A model generated the notes under the pieces. That model ran no database searches. It saw nothing but the letters and a program-made list of their open reading frames with translations, and was not told where the DNA came from. This document shows positions 17,118-24,841 of a stretch of DNA of 40,141 bases, piece by piece. How positions within the stretch are numbered: position 1 is the first letter of the stretch; each line of letters begins with the position of its first letter. Both the position numbers and the translations under genes were made by a program. This DNA is from Lachnospiraceae bacterium (GTDB lineage Bacteria > Bacillota > Clostridia > Lachnospirales > Lachnospiraceae): assembly GCA_018056425.1 (NCBI GenBank), contig JAGPFR010000021.1, positions 1 to 40,141 on the forward strand. The letters are read 5' to 3'.

Positions 17118-18707
17118 ATGAACATTTTTAAAAGTTTGAACCGGGGTAAAACGGTAAGATTTCTGATCAGGATAATGCTGGTCATTTCCGCGGCTGTATT
17201 GTTTGTTTTGGCCCGCTTTTCCGTAACCGGTACTTTTTATGCCAGACAGTATATGGGAATGGAGTCGCAACTTACGCAGGACTCTGTACTCAAAAATATC
17301 CTGATGTTTATTCTGTTTCTGAGCTTATCCCTGATCCTGGGAGGGATGTGGAAGAAGCTTTTTAAAACCGGGGAAAACAAAGCGGCTTTTGTAATATTGC
17401 TTATTTCATCTGCGGCAATGTTTTTGGCAGGTCTTTTTTTTCTGATCCGGCATCCGTATTACATGGAAGGTGACCAGCTCAATACTTTCTACGGCGGAGT
17501 TTATGCATCGATGGAGGACTCGGCTGTCCGCTATGCGATGTTTATGCCGGGCGGATACTTCGGAATTTATCCCCAGCAAAAGGGACTTGCTTTCATCTAT
17601 ATGATCCTCTACGGATTTTTCGGTGAAAGACTTTTTACGGTGATGAAGTTTTTTCACCTGATCTATCCGCAGCTGATACTGTATGCCGGATACGGGGCGA
17701 TGAGTAAGAGCAGGGTGCTTCCGTTTACGAAAGTTTTGTACTGCCTTAGCCTGCTGTTTTGTCTTCCTTTGTATCTCTATCTTCCCTACATGTACGGGGA
17801 TCTTCCGTCCATCGCGTTCTCTTTTTGCAGCATGTATTTTATGTCCGTTCTGATCACGGATCATAAGAAAATAATGGTGATCCCGATGGGGATTTTTGCG
17901 GCACTTGCGGTGTTTGTGAGAATGCAGGTCTGGATCTTTGTCATCGCAGCTGTGATCACGCTTTGTCTGAAGGCGGCCGATCAGAGGAAGAAGATTCTTG
18001 TCTTGGGAGCTGCTCTCATGGTCCTGTTTTCTATGGCGGGAACTTATGCGGTTGAAAAGTATTACGATTCGGTTTCGGGATACGGACATGTCGAGGGTGT
18101 GCCATCTGTTTGCTGGGTTGCGATGGGGCTTCGCATGAAAGACGGATATCCCGGAGTATACAGCAGGTTAAATCAGGGACTGTTCGAAGACAACGGCTTT
18201 GATGCGGATAAGACCGCAGCCGATGCAAAGGAATACATCAAAGAATCGTTAGATTACATGAAAAACGATCCCGCATATACGCGTGCGTTCTTCAGCCTGA
18301 AGCTTCGCCTGGAGTGGACGAATCCGGATTATGAAGGATTCTTTTCGAGCGGTAAATGCTGGAGCGATGAATCGGGTGTGACATCGGATAAGGTTCCCGC
18401 AAAGCTTACTGATCTGTACCGCGGGAACTTATGTGTAAAGGCTCTGAATTTTGCAAACTATTATCAGTCGGCGGTTTATATGGCCTGTTTTGTTCTGACG
18501 CTGATCTGTCTTTTCGGAAGGAAGAAGGAGATCAGTTCCGTAACGGTACTATCACTTATCTATATGATCGGAGGATTTTTGTTCTTTGCAGTATGGGAAA
18601 ATAAGAGCAGATACATTCTTCCGTTCTTTATTTGCCTGGTATGGTGTGCTCCGATCGCCGTAAATGAACTGGCAAATCTCTTTTCGGGAGTCAAAAAATC
18701 CTCATAA
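17118..18707 (+). CDS. Polytopic membrane protein resembling GT-C fold glycosyltransferases
   Basis: The gene gives 529 residues from ATG 17118, or 531 from GTG 17112. About ten or more hydrophobic segments run through the protein. Between segments 3 and 4 is an outer-facing loop with HPYYMEGDQLNTFYGGVYA. The acidic loop position and topology resemble dolichyl-phosphate-mannose-type (GT39/GT-C) glycosyltransferases, which use lipid-linked sugars. ENKSRYILPFF near the C-terminus is typical of that group. The donor and acceptor are unknown. It begins 14 bases after the LRR gene and may belong to the same transcript, although a functional tie to the VWA/MoxR proteins is not evident. A hairpin of TTAAGAATT repeats lies just downstream. 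Confidence 0.65.
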   Translation: MNIFKSLNRGKTVRFLIRIMLVISAAVLFVLARFSVTGTFYARQYMGMESQLTQDSVLKNILMFILFLSLSLILGGMWKKLFKTGENKAAFVILLISSAAMFLAGLFFLIRHPYYMEGDQLNTFYGGVYASMEDSAVRYAMFMPGGYFGIYPQQKGLAFIYMILYGFFGERLFTVMKFFHLIYPQLILYAGYGAMSKSRVLPFTKVLYCLSLLFCLPLYLYLPYMYGDLPSIAFSFCSMYFMSVLITDHKKIMVIPMGIFAALAVFVRMQVWIFVIAAVITLCLKAADQRKKILVLGAALMVLFSMAGTYAVEKYYDSVSGYGHVEGVPSVCWVAMGLRMKDGYPGVYSRLNQGLFEDNGFDADKTAADAKEYIKESLDYMKNDPAYTRAFFSLKLRLEWTNPDYEGFFSSGKCWSDESGVTSDKVPAKLTDLYRGNLCVKALNFANYYQSAVYMACFVLTLICLFGRKKEISSVTVLSLIYMIGGFLFFAVWENKSRYILPFFICLVWCAPIAVNELANLFSGVKKSS

Positions 18708-18717
18708 AGCCAAAAAA

Positions 18718-18756
18718 TTAAGAATTTATTAAGAATTGCACAAAACTAATTCTTAA
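18718..18756 (+). repeat. Three copies of TTAAGAATT (two direct, one inverted)
   Basis: TTAAGAATT occurs at 18718-18726 and 18729-18737, 11 bases apart (about one helical turn). Its reverse complement AATTCTTAA is at 18748-18756. The last two copies can form a 9-bp hairpin with a ten-base loop. The cluster lies between the membrane protein gene and the pilin promoter, so it could be an operator or a weak terminator. Confidence 0.5.
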
Positions 18757-18785
18757 GATTTGATTAATATTTTTTAAAATAACTA

Positions 18786-18814
18786 TTGTTCTTTTTGATT
18801 CCATGTCTTATATT
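18786..18814 (+). promoter_or_regulatory. Promoter of the pilin-like gene
   Basis: TTGTTC (18786-18791) and TATATT (18809-18814) are 17 bases apart. The predicted leader is about 40 bases and contains the hairpin GGGTC-GGAA-GACCC (18825-18838) and GGGGAGAGGA before the ATG at 18862. Confidence 0.55.
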
Positions 18815-18861
18815 TTTAATAAGGGGGTCGGAAGACCCGTTTATGGGGAGAGGATAGTATT

Positions 18862-19266
18862 ATGGAAAAGAAGAATGATAAAGGTTTTTCACTTGTCGAA
18901 TTGATTATAGTAATCGCTATAATGGCTGTTCTTATCGGAATACTTGCACCGCAGTTTATTAAATATGTTGAACAGTCAAGACGTTCGAAGGACATTCAGA
19001 ATGCCGAACGACTCAGGGAAACATTCCTGGCTGATATTGCAGAGGGCAAGATTACAAATGCCGATACCGTTCTTATAGTAAATTCGACACCCAATCTTCC
19101 CAGTGCACTGAATGAGATTCCCCATGTCGAAGGATCTCCCGGAGTTCGCGGAAATACTTTTACCGTAACTTATGATGCTGCCACCAACATTGTTCAGGTA
19201 TTTCCTACCGGAACCACGTATGATCAGACAAACGAGACAGATATCGCTGCATACAGAGCAGCTTAA
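18862..19266 (+). CDS. Type IV pilin-like / pseudopilin protein
   Basis: The protein has 134 residues. The short positively charged leader MEKKNDKG is followed by FSLVELIIVIAIMAVLIGIL, giving a class III prepilin site between G8 and F9 with Glu at +5 (E13). The hydrophobic helix continues to LAPQFIKYVEQSRR. The remaining 95 residues are a small polar domain without cysteines. A prepilin peptidase would process it in the membrane, but neither that nor any pilus ATPase, platform or other pilin gene is in the window, so this is an isolated copy. It has its own promoter and a strong terminator, making a single-gene unit. Use in a pilus, competence or secretion system cannot be decided. Confidence 0.88.
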   Translation: MEKKNDKGFSLVELIIVIAIMAVLIGILAPQFIKYVEQSRRSKDIQNAERLRETFLADIAEGKITNADTVLIVNSTPNLPSALNEIPHVEGSPGVRGNTFTVTYDAATNIVQVFPTGTTYDQTNETDIAAYRAA

Positions 19267-19294
19267 TATCTTGGAAGAAAACCCTATATGGAAA

Positions 19295-19336
19295 TACCCG
19301 GGTAGGCGATTACCCGGGTGTTTTCATTTTTTTAAG
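19295..19336 (+). terminator. Rho-independent terminator after the pilin-like gene
   Basis: TACCCGGGTA (19295-19304) pairs with TACCCGGGTG (19311-19320) across a six-base loop and is followed by TTTTCATTTTTTT. Each arm is itself palindromic, so the hairpin is unusually symmetric. Confidence 0.85.
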
Positions 19337-19355
19337 ATTAATTACATTATATTTG

Positions 19356-19364
19356 TGATATTAT
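19356..19364 (+). promoter_or_regulatory. Extended -10 promoter for the uridylyltransferase gene
   Basis: TGATATTAT (19356-19364) is a good extended -10. The sequence upstream is AT-rich with no clear -35 at the usual spacing. Transcription would start near 19371, leaving a leader of about 33 bases with CAGGAG before ATG 19404. Confidence 0.45.
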
Positions 19365-19403
19365 TTTTGAAAGCAACCAATTGAATCGAACAGGAGAATT
19401 AAA

Positions 19404-20630
19404 ATGAACTTTGAAGAAGCAAAAGCAAAACTTGAAAAATTCGGACAGATGCAGGTTCTGAAATATTATGATGAATTGGATGATGCACAGAAGGCAGCTC
19501 TTCTTGCTCAGATCGATTCTACCGATATGAGTATTCAGGCAAATTGCAAGAACAAGGAAGATCTTGAGAAGAGAGGAGTCATCACTCCCCTTGACTGCAT
19601 GGAGCTTCCCGAGATCAAAGAGCATGAAAAAGAATACGAAGAGATCGGCCTTGATGCGATCAAGAAGGGCAAGGTTGCCGCACTCCTTCTTGCGGGCGGA
19701 ATGGGAACAAGACTCGGAAGTGACAATCCCAAGGGAATGTACAATGTGGGCAAGACCAGAGAACTCTATATTTTCGAGTGCCTCATCAATAATCTCAAGG
19801 AAGTTACCGATAAGGCCGGTGCATTCGTACACATATATGTAATGACTTCCGAGAAAAATAACGACGCCACCACCAAATTCTTCAAGGAGAAGAATTACTT
19901 CGGATATCCCGAGGATCATATTCACTTCTTTATGCAGGCCATGGCTGCCGCAACCGATTACGACGGCAAGATCTATCTTGAGGAAAAGGGACGCATGGCA
20001 ACATCTCCCAACGGTAACGGAGGATGGTTTGTAAGCCTTGTTAATGCCGGACTTCTCGATCATGTTCACGCTAACGGAATCGAGTGGTTCAATGTATTTG
20101 CGGTCGACAATGTTCTCCAGAGGATCGCAGATCCCGTATTTGTAGGTGCTACCATCGCCAAGAAGTGTACCGTAGGAGCCAAGGTTGTCAGAAAAGCTGC
20201 TCCCGATGAGAAGGTAGGAGTCATCTGCCTTGAGGACGGAAGACCTTCGATCGTCGAGTACTATGATCTCACCGAAGATCTTATGAATGCAAAGAATGAT
20301 AAGGGTGAACCCGCATATAATTTCGGAGTCATCTTAAATTACCTTTTTACAACCGAGCAGCTTGAGAGGATCTTAAACGGAGCTCTTCCTCTTCACATTG
20401 TTGAGAAGAAGATTCCCTGCCTTGATGAAAACGGTAATCTTTTCAAACCCGAGTCACCCAACGGATACAAGTATGAGAATCTCGTTCTCGACATGATCCA
20501 TCAGTGCGACAGCTGCCTTCCTTTTGAGGTTGAAAGAGAGAAAGAATTTGCTCCCATCAAGAACAAGACAGGCGTTGACTCCGTTGAGAGCGCGCAGGCG
20601 CTTCTCGAGAAGAACGGAGTTGTACTGTAA
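19404..20630 (+). CDS. UDPGP-family uridylyltransferase (UDP-sugar pyrophosphorylase)
   Basis: The 408-residue cytosolic enzyme joins UTP and a sugar-1-phosphate to give a UDP-sugar. The nucleotide-binding loop AALLLAGGMGTRLG is at about 92-105, followed by SDNPKGMYNVG. NGNGGWFVSLVNAGLLD and FNVFAVDNVLQRIADPVFVG are substrate-site segments of the eukaryote-like UDPGP family (AGX1/UAP1 group), not the shorter bacterial GalU type. Sugar specificity (glucose, GlcNAc or GalNAc) cannot be decided from sequence alone. The next gene, galE, is 77 bases downstream and acts on UDP-hexoses, so the two probably supply precursors for surface polysaccharide or galactose metabolism. CAGGAG precedes ATG 19404. 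Confidence 0.88.
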   Translation: MNFEEAKAKLEKFGQMQVLKYYDELDDAQKAALLAQIDSTDMSIQANCKNKEDLEKRGVITPLDCMELPEIKEHEKEYEEIGLDAIKKGKVAALLLAGGMGTRLGSDNPKGMYNVGKTRELYIFECLINNLKEVTDKAGAFVHIYVMTSEKNNDATTKFFKEKNYFGYPEDHIHFFMQAMAAATDYDGKIYLEEKGRMATSPNGNGGWFVSLVNAGLLDHVHANGIEWFNVFAVDNVLQRIADPVFVGATIAKKCTVGAKVVRKAAPDEKVGVICLEDGRPSIVEYYDLTEDLMNAKNDKGEPAYNFGVILNYLFTTEQLERILNGALPLHIVEKKIPCLDENGNLFKPESPNGYKYENLVLDMIHQCDSCLPFEVEREKEFAPIKNKTGVDSVESAQALLEKNGVVL

Positions 20631-20636
20631 AAGATG

Positions 20637-20689
20637 ATAATCCTTGACTCTGCCCCCGGGGAAGGCTTTAGGATCAGAGTAAAGATTAT
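20637..20689 (+). promoter_or_regulatory. Long hairpin in the galE leader
   Basis: ATAATC (20637-20642) pairs with GATTAT (20684-20689), TT with AA, and ACTCTG (20647-20652) with CAGAGT (20675-20680). This makes about 14 base pairs around a 22-base GC-rich loop. A competing pairing ATCCT/AGGAT is also possible. No T-run follows, so it is not a typical terminator. It may be an RNA control element or protect mRNA ends between the two genes. Confidence 0.4.
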
Positions 20690-20707
20690 TTATCAAAAGG
20701 AGGTTTT

Positions 20708-21727
20708 ATGAGTAAGATTCTTGTTACCGGCGGTGCCGGATTTATCGGAAGTCACACGGTTGTGGAGCTTCAGAACAGTGGAAGGGATGTCGTGATACTT
20801 GATAACCTTTCCAATGCAAGTGAGAAGGTTCTCGGAAGGATCGAGGCCATTACCGGTAAGAAGCCTGTATTTTATAAGGCTGATATCAGAGACAGGGCAG
20901 CACTTGAAGATATCTTTTCCAAGGAAGACATCAGCTGTGTGATTCACTTTGCGGGACTTAAAGCGGTAGGTGAATCCGTTGCAAAGCCCTGGGAGTATTA
21001 CGACAACAACATCACCGGTACACTTACTCTGGTTGATGTTATGAGAAAGCACGGATGCAAAAACATCATCTTCTCATCAAGTGCTACAGTTTACGGAAAT
21101 CCCGCATTTGTTCCCATCACCGAAGAGTGCCCCAAGGGACAGTGCACCAATCCTTACGGCTGGACCAAGTCCATGCTTGAGCAGATCCTTTCGGATATCC
21201 AGTATGCCGATAAGGAGTGGAACGTTATCCTGCTCAGATATTTCAATCCCATCGGTGCACACAAATCCGGAACCATGGGAGAAAATCCCAACGGCATTCC
21301 CAACAACCTGATGCCTTATATCACTCAGGTTGCGGTAGGCAAGCTTAAGGAACTCGGCATATTCGGAAATGATTATGATACACATGACGGAACCGGCGTA
21401 AGAGACTATATCCATGTTGTGGATCTTGCAATCGGACATGTTAAGGCCGTTGATAAGATCGAAGAAAATTGCGGGCTTAAGATCTATAACCTCGGAACCG
21501 GACAGGGATACAGCGTTCTTGATATCGTTAAGAACTTTGAGGAAGCAAACGGACTCAAGATTCCTTATACGATCAAAGAAAGAAGACCCGGTGACATCGC
21601 AGAGTGCTATGCCGATGCATCTCTTGCGAAAAAAGAACTCGGATGGACCGCTCAGTACGGAATCCGTGAGATGTGCGAAGATTCCTGGAGATGGCAGAAG
21701 AATAATCCTAACGGGTACGACGAATGA
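20708..21727 (+). CDS. galE: UDP-glucose 4-epimerase
   Basis: This 339-residue NAD-dependent short-chain dehydrogenase-like enzyme interconverts UDP-glucose and UDP-galactose in the cytosol. The NAD-binding motif TGGAGFIGS is at 7-15. The catalytic set is a Ser in SSSATVYG (123-130), Y150 and K154 (YGWTK). LLRYFNPIGAH and GTGVRDYIHVVDLA are typical of GalE. AAAAGGAGG precedes ATG 20708. It follows the UDPGP-family enzyme, and a DUF1294 gene overlaps its stop by four bases. Use of N-acetylated UDP-hexoses as well is possible and cannot be excluded. Confidence 0.95.
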   Translation: MSKILVTGGAGFIGSHTVVELQNSGRDVVILDNLSNASEKVLGRIEAITGKKPVFYKADIRDRAALEDIFSKEDISCVIHFAGLKAVGESVAKPWEYYDNNITGTLTLVDVMRKHGCKNIIFSSSATVYGNPAFVPITEECPKGQCTNPYGWTKSMLEQILSDIQYADKEWNVILLRYFNPIGAHKSGTMGENPNGIPNNLMPYITQVAVGKLKELGIFGNDYDTHDGTGVRDYIHVVDLAIGHVKAVDKIEENCGLKIYNLGTGQGYSVLDIVKNFEEANGLKIPYTIKERRPGDIAECYADASLAKKELGWTAQYGIREMCEDSWRWQKNNPNGYDE

Positions 21728-22005
21728 GCACGGAAATAAAAGCTTTTATCATAGCTTATCTTATAGTCAATATCGTCGTGTTTGCCATATATGGCGCAGA
21801 TAAGCTCAAAGCTGTCAGAAATGCGTGGAGAATACCCGAGAAAAGCCTGATCGGAGCCGCTGTTTTGGGAGCTCCGGGCGCACTTATTGCGATGTTTGTT
21901 TTCAGACACAAGATAAGAAAGCCGAAGTTTTATATCGGGGTTCCTCTTATACTTACCTTTGAGGCGACAGTTGCATATCTTTTGATCACAAAAACAGCCG
22001 GATGA
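21724..22005 (+). CDS. DUF1294 family small membrane protein
   Basis: The protein has 93 residues. Three hydrophobic segments are seen (about 7-25, 44-60, 70-88). The motif YGADKLKAVRNAWRIPEKSL, then GAPGALIAMFVFRHKIRKPKF, matches the DUF1294 family, whose function is unknown. Its ATG overlaps the galE stop (ATGA), which suggests translational coupling, although DUF1294 genes occur in many contexts. The stop codon lies inside the stem of the following terminator. Confidence 0.85.
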   Translation: MSTEIKAFIIAYLIVNIVVFAIYGADKLKAVRNAWRIPEKSLIGAAVLGAPGALIAMFVFRHKIRKPKFYIGVPLILTFEATVAYLLITKTAG

Positions 22006-22024
22006 TCTTCATCCGGCTTTTGCT
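21996..22024. terminator. Bidirectional terminator between convergent genes
   Basis: AGCCGGATGA (21996-22005) pairs perfectly with TCATCCGGCT (22009-22018) around a three-base loop. A T-run follows on the + strand (TTTTGCTTTT) and another on the - strand (TGTTTTTG), so it can serve both the DUF1294 gene and the reverse-strand gene. Confidence 0.85.
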
Positions 22025-22028
22025 TTTA

Positions 22029-22304
22029 TTAATATACGGAATCTTCTTCGATGACCTGTATCTCGAGATAGTCGAAAGGGATGTCTTCGATGAATGAGCC
22101 TTTCCTGAATCTGGTCTTGGCAGTGCGCTTGAAATCGCTGATATTGTTATCGAGCCAGATCGGTACCGGAAGATCAAACGCTGTACAGGCCTTTTCGAGT
22201 GCATTCATGATCTTATGAGTGCGGGTATCTTCGGAATCGTCTTCTATGACGATGTCTTTGATCATATGAGTTTCTTTGAATTCCCTGACCCAGAGTCTGA
22301 ACAT
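22029..22304 (-). CDS. Small acidic hypothetical protein
   Basis: The only convincing reverse-strand gene encodes 91 residues. AAGGAAAG lies a few bases upstream of its ATG, and it ends at the shared terminator. I do not recognise a named family. The centre is ALEKACTAFDLPVPIWLDNN, followed by a basic stretch (FKRTAKTRFRKG) and an acidic C-terminus (PFDYLEIQVIEEDSVY). There is no signal peptide or membrane segment, so it is probably cytosolic. The divergent neighbour is the RelQ-type alarmone synthetase, with 129 bases between the starts. Coding potential is judged from the ribosome binding site, the terminator and the lack of any gene on the other strand. Confidence 0.65.
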   Translation of the reverse strand: MFRLWVREFKETHMIKDIVIEDDSEDTRTHKIMNALEKACTAFDLPVPIWLDNNISDFKRTAKTRFRKGSFIEDIPFDYLEIQVIEEDSVY

Positions 22305-22433
22305 CTTCTTTCCTTAAAATGACCGAAATGGTAATTTGCTACACATACACGCTTTAGTGTGTTAAAATAATTTTGTATGCGTAAATGAGAACCTACATAT
22401 TGGTGATTATATTTGAAAGACCGGAAATAAGCA

Positions 22434-23102
22434 ATGGATAATGATATCAATGAAATAGCACAGGGAGACGGCATAGAAACATGGCAGGAAGTCATGCTTG
22501 TTTATAATGCCGCAATGAGACAGGTTCAGACCAAAATAGAGATCCTCAATGAGGAGTTCCAGCATATACATCAGTATAATCCCATTGAGCACATTAAATG
22601 CAGGATGAAGACGCCCGAGAGCATCGTAAAGAAGCTCAAGCGTCATGGTCTCGACTCGACGATCGAGAACATGGTCAATAATGTTAATGATATTGCCGGA
22701 GTCAGGATCATATGCTCCTTCTCATCCGACATATATCGAATAGCGGATATAATCGAGCACCAGCAGGATATTAAGATCCTGACGGTCAAAGACTATATTA
22801 CCTTTCCCAAGGCAAGCGGATATAAGAGCTATCACATGATAGTTACGGTACCCGTGTATCTCTCCAACAGAGTTGTCGATACCAAGGTGGAGATCCAGAT
22901 CCGTACCGTTGCCATGGATTTCTGGGCAAGTCTCGAGCATAAGATCCACTACAAATTCGAAGGCGATGCGCCTCAGCACATCAAGGATGAACTTGTGGAA
23001 TGCGCACATCTGGTGTCGGATCTTGATGAGAAGATGCTCAGCCTGAATGATGAGATCATTAAGCTCAGCGGTATATCCGGAATTCCGGAAGACATGCTGT
23101 GA
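22434..23102 (+). CDS. relQ: Small alarmone synthetase, RelQ/YjbM type
   Basis: This 222-residue cytosolic enzyme transfers pyrophosphate from ATP to GDP/GTP, producing (p)ppGpp. It has only the synthetase domain, with no HD hydrolase or TGS domain, which separates it from RelA/SpoT. Key segments are RMKTPESIVKKLKR, NDIAGVRIICSF, FPKASGYKSYHM and VEIQIRTVAMDFWASLEHKI, all characteristic of RelQ proteins. The C-terminal helix (ELVECAHLVSDLDEKMLSLN) is the type that supports tetramer formation. ATG 22434 has only a weak ribosome binding site. It appears to be a single-gene unit, with structured sequence after its stop. Confidence 0.92.
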   Translation: MDNDINEIAQGDGIETWQEVMLVYNAAMRQVQTKIEILNEEFQHIHQYNPIEHIKCRMKTPESIVKKLKRHGLDSTIENMVNNVNDIAGVRIICSFSSDIYRIADIIEHQQDIKILTVKDYITFPKASGYKSYHMIVTVPVYLSNRVVDTKVEIQIRTVAMDFWASLEHKIHYKFEGDAPQHIKDELVECAHLVSDLDEKMLSLNDEIIKLSGISGIPEDML

Positions 23103-23103
23103 G

Positions 23104-23199
23104 AATAAAAACTCCCCATAAAATGAGGAGTGCCCGGAAACCTTTCGGCTCCCGGGCTATTATGAAAAAATGATCGATTTCTTTCTTTCGTCTGCTTAC
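23104..23199 (-). ncRNA. Possible reverse-strand small RNA ending in a Rho-independent terminator
   Basis: On the - strand TATAAT (complement of 23206-23211) could start a transcript near 23199. It would run through a GCCCGG/CCGGGC hairpin and end at ACTCC..GGAGT followed by TTTTTATT. There is no convincing -35. The same hairpins could simply be the 3' end of relQ mRNA, so this is a weak call. Confidence 0.22.
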
Positions 23200-23338
23200 A
23201 AGGTCATTATAGTAATGTTTTATGAATAAAATATGAACGTGCTGTAAAGAATCAGTAAATGTTTATATTTATTGGCTTTAGACAGACATTTATATAGTCA
23301 AAACATACAAAAAATGATCATCTTTGTACGGTCGTAAC

Positions 23339-23367
23339 TTTCAAAAAACGGCCTTATGAAGTATAAT
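23339..23367 (+). promoter_or_regulatory. Weak promoter for the coiled-coil gene
   Basis: A consensus TATAAT is at 23362-23367, with a poor -35 (TTTCAA, 23339-23344) 17 bases upstream. The leader to ATG 23432 is about 58 bases, with TCGGAGG as ribosome binding site. Confidence 0.45.
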
Positions 23368-23431
23368 CATAGGGATGCGGGTTTCCTGAACGGGCAATAC
23401 CCGGGACAAGAGGTTTTTTCGGAGGCAATTT

Positions 23432-24829
23432 ATGGATACATTCATGGATCAGTTATCACAGAAGCTGAATGCACAGCAGATCATCAGAGCAAACGGCGAG
23501 GCCGAATCCGAGGCCATGGGAGTGATGAGGGCTCAGGTACGCGAGTATCAGGACTGCCTTGATCGTATGAAGAATGTTGCCGACGAACTTGGAGGACTCC
23601 AGCAGACCATAGCTGCTCTTCCCGACCTTGGCAGCGGCATCGGTATAGATGACAGAGCACTTGATGACCTCAAGGCTCAGATGGAAAACATGAACAGGGT
23701 AAACGAGGAGTATCTGCAGAAGATGCAGGGCGATCTCCTTGCAAGCCAGAATGATTTTATCTCACGCCAGCAGGATCTTGCCCAGAGTCAGAACGATCTC
23801 ATGAGCAGACAGAGCGAAATGCTCGAGAGCCGCAGCAATGAGCTCAGAGAGCAGATCGAAGCCATCAAGGTTTCCAACGAGGAGCACCTTGAGAGGATCC
23901 GCAGCGACATCGAGGGAAGCGGAAACGGCGGAGATGAACTTGCAAACAGATTTGATAACCTTGCGCTTCAGATCGAAGCTAAGATCGAAGAGATCAAGGT
24001 ATATTATAATGAACAGCTCGAGAAAGTCCGCATGGAAATTGCGGAGAGCAGAAATGATGAGCTCGCTTCAAAGTTAGATTCACTTGAATCCGGACTCGAA
24101 AACAGATTCGGTGATATCGAATCACAGATCGCATCCGGAATGGGCAATCTCGAATCCGGGATCAGTGCTAAGTTCGGCGATATGCAGCAGGGCGTCGACC
24201 TTCAGATGGGCGCAGTGAAGTCTTCAAACGAAGAGCTTCTTAACAGGATGGAAGGTGCTCTTTCCAAAGACTCGGACAATGCACAGGTTATCGAACTTAT
24301 TGAAGTTCTCCGCGATGAAGTATCTGCAATGAAGATACAGACGGAGAATATAAGAACAAGCAACGATCAGTATCTCCAGACTATGCAGAGCAATCTGAGA
24401 CGTGGCCAGGAACAGATGATCCAGAGCCAGAATGCTCTGTCACAGACTCTCGGAAATACCGATATTCATAAAGAGTGCGTGCGCGTTTACCGTAATGTGC
24501 AGGCATCCGTTCAGGACGAAAATGCTAAACAGCTCGAAAGCATCAAGCAGGAGAATGCTACCCAGCTTGAGAGCATTAAGCATGAGGGCAGCAGAAATCT
24601 CACCGCTATCAGAGAAGAAAGTGCCAAGCTTCTCGGAAGCCTCAGAAATGATAACAGCAAGCAGGTTGAGAACATCCGTGAGGAGAATGCGAAAGTCCTG
24701 GTCGGGATCAAAACAGAAACTTCCAGACTTGAAGATGAAGTAAAGAGTGTTAAGAAAGTAGCGGTATTTGCGGTAATCGTTTCGGTACTTGCGGTAGCGG
24801 CTCCTTTCGTTGCTGCATTCTTGCTTTAA
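23432..24829 (+). CDS. Tail-anchored coiled-coil protein with hendecad repeats
   Basis: The protein has 465 residues and no signal peptide; residues 1-440 are almost entirely predicted coiled coil, rich in Glu, Gln, Ser and Asn. A motif like SNEEhLxxh recurs (VSNEEHLERIR, VYYNEQLEKVR, KSSNEELLNRM, RTSNDQYLQTM). Residues 363-439 are seven successive 11-residue repeats beginning ENAKQLESIKQ and ending ETSRLEDEVKS. One membrane segment (about 443-464) ends the protein, so the coil should project into the cytosol from the membrane. No family is recognised. The next gene, a cell-wall M23 peptidase, is 12 bases away and probably co-expressed, which suggests a role at the envelope, perhaps as a scaffold. 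That role is inference. Confidence 0.75.
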   Translation: MDTFMDQLSQKLNAQQIIRANGEAESEAMGVMRAQVREYQDCLDRMKNVADELGGLQQTIAALPDLGSGIGIDDRALDDLKAQMENMNRVNEEYLQKMQGDLLASQNDFISRQQDLAQSQNDLMSRQSEMLESRSNELREQIEAIKVSNEEHLERIRSDIEGSGNGGDELANRFDNLALQIEAKIEEIKVYYNEQLEKVRMEIAESRNDELASKLDSLESGLENRFGDIESQIASGMGNLESGISAKFGDMQQGVDLQMGAVKSSNEELLNRMEGALSKDSDNAQVIELIEVLRDEVSAMKIQTENIRTSNDQYLQTMQSNLRRGQEQMIQSQNALSQTLGNTDIHKECVRVYRNVQASVQDENAKQLESIKQENATQLESIKHEGSRNLTAIREESAKLLGSLRNDNSKQVENIREENAKVLVGIKTETSRLEDEVKSVKKVAVFAVIVSVLAVAAPFVAAFLL

Positions 24830-24841
24830 TGAATATTTGCA

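Larger units (their letters stand above)
23103..23431 (+). other. 329-base AT-rich intergenic region with hairpins and promoter-like sites
   Basis: No gene is seen here. Two adjacent hairpins lie right after relQ: ACTCC-C-CAT/ATG-A-GGAGT (23111-23131) and GCCCGG/CCGGGC (23132-23157). No T-run follows on the + strand, but TTTTTATT follows the first hairpin on the - strand. The middle is AT-rich with AAATGT/ACATTT inverted repeats (about 23257-23293). The right part holds the promoter of the coiled-coil gene and a GC-rich leader with a possible CGGGT/ACCCG hairpin. Confidence 0.6.

Noticed and set aside
18825-18838. Riboswitch in the pilin leader (GGAA-loop hairpin)
   Set aside because: A single five-pair hairpin in a 40-base leader is too small for a known aptamer.
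23103-23160. c-di-GMP riboswitch suggested by GCCCGGAAACC
   Set aside because: The conserved GGGACGCAAAGC-type core is absent, and the position after relQ does not fit a leader.
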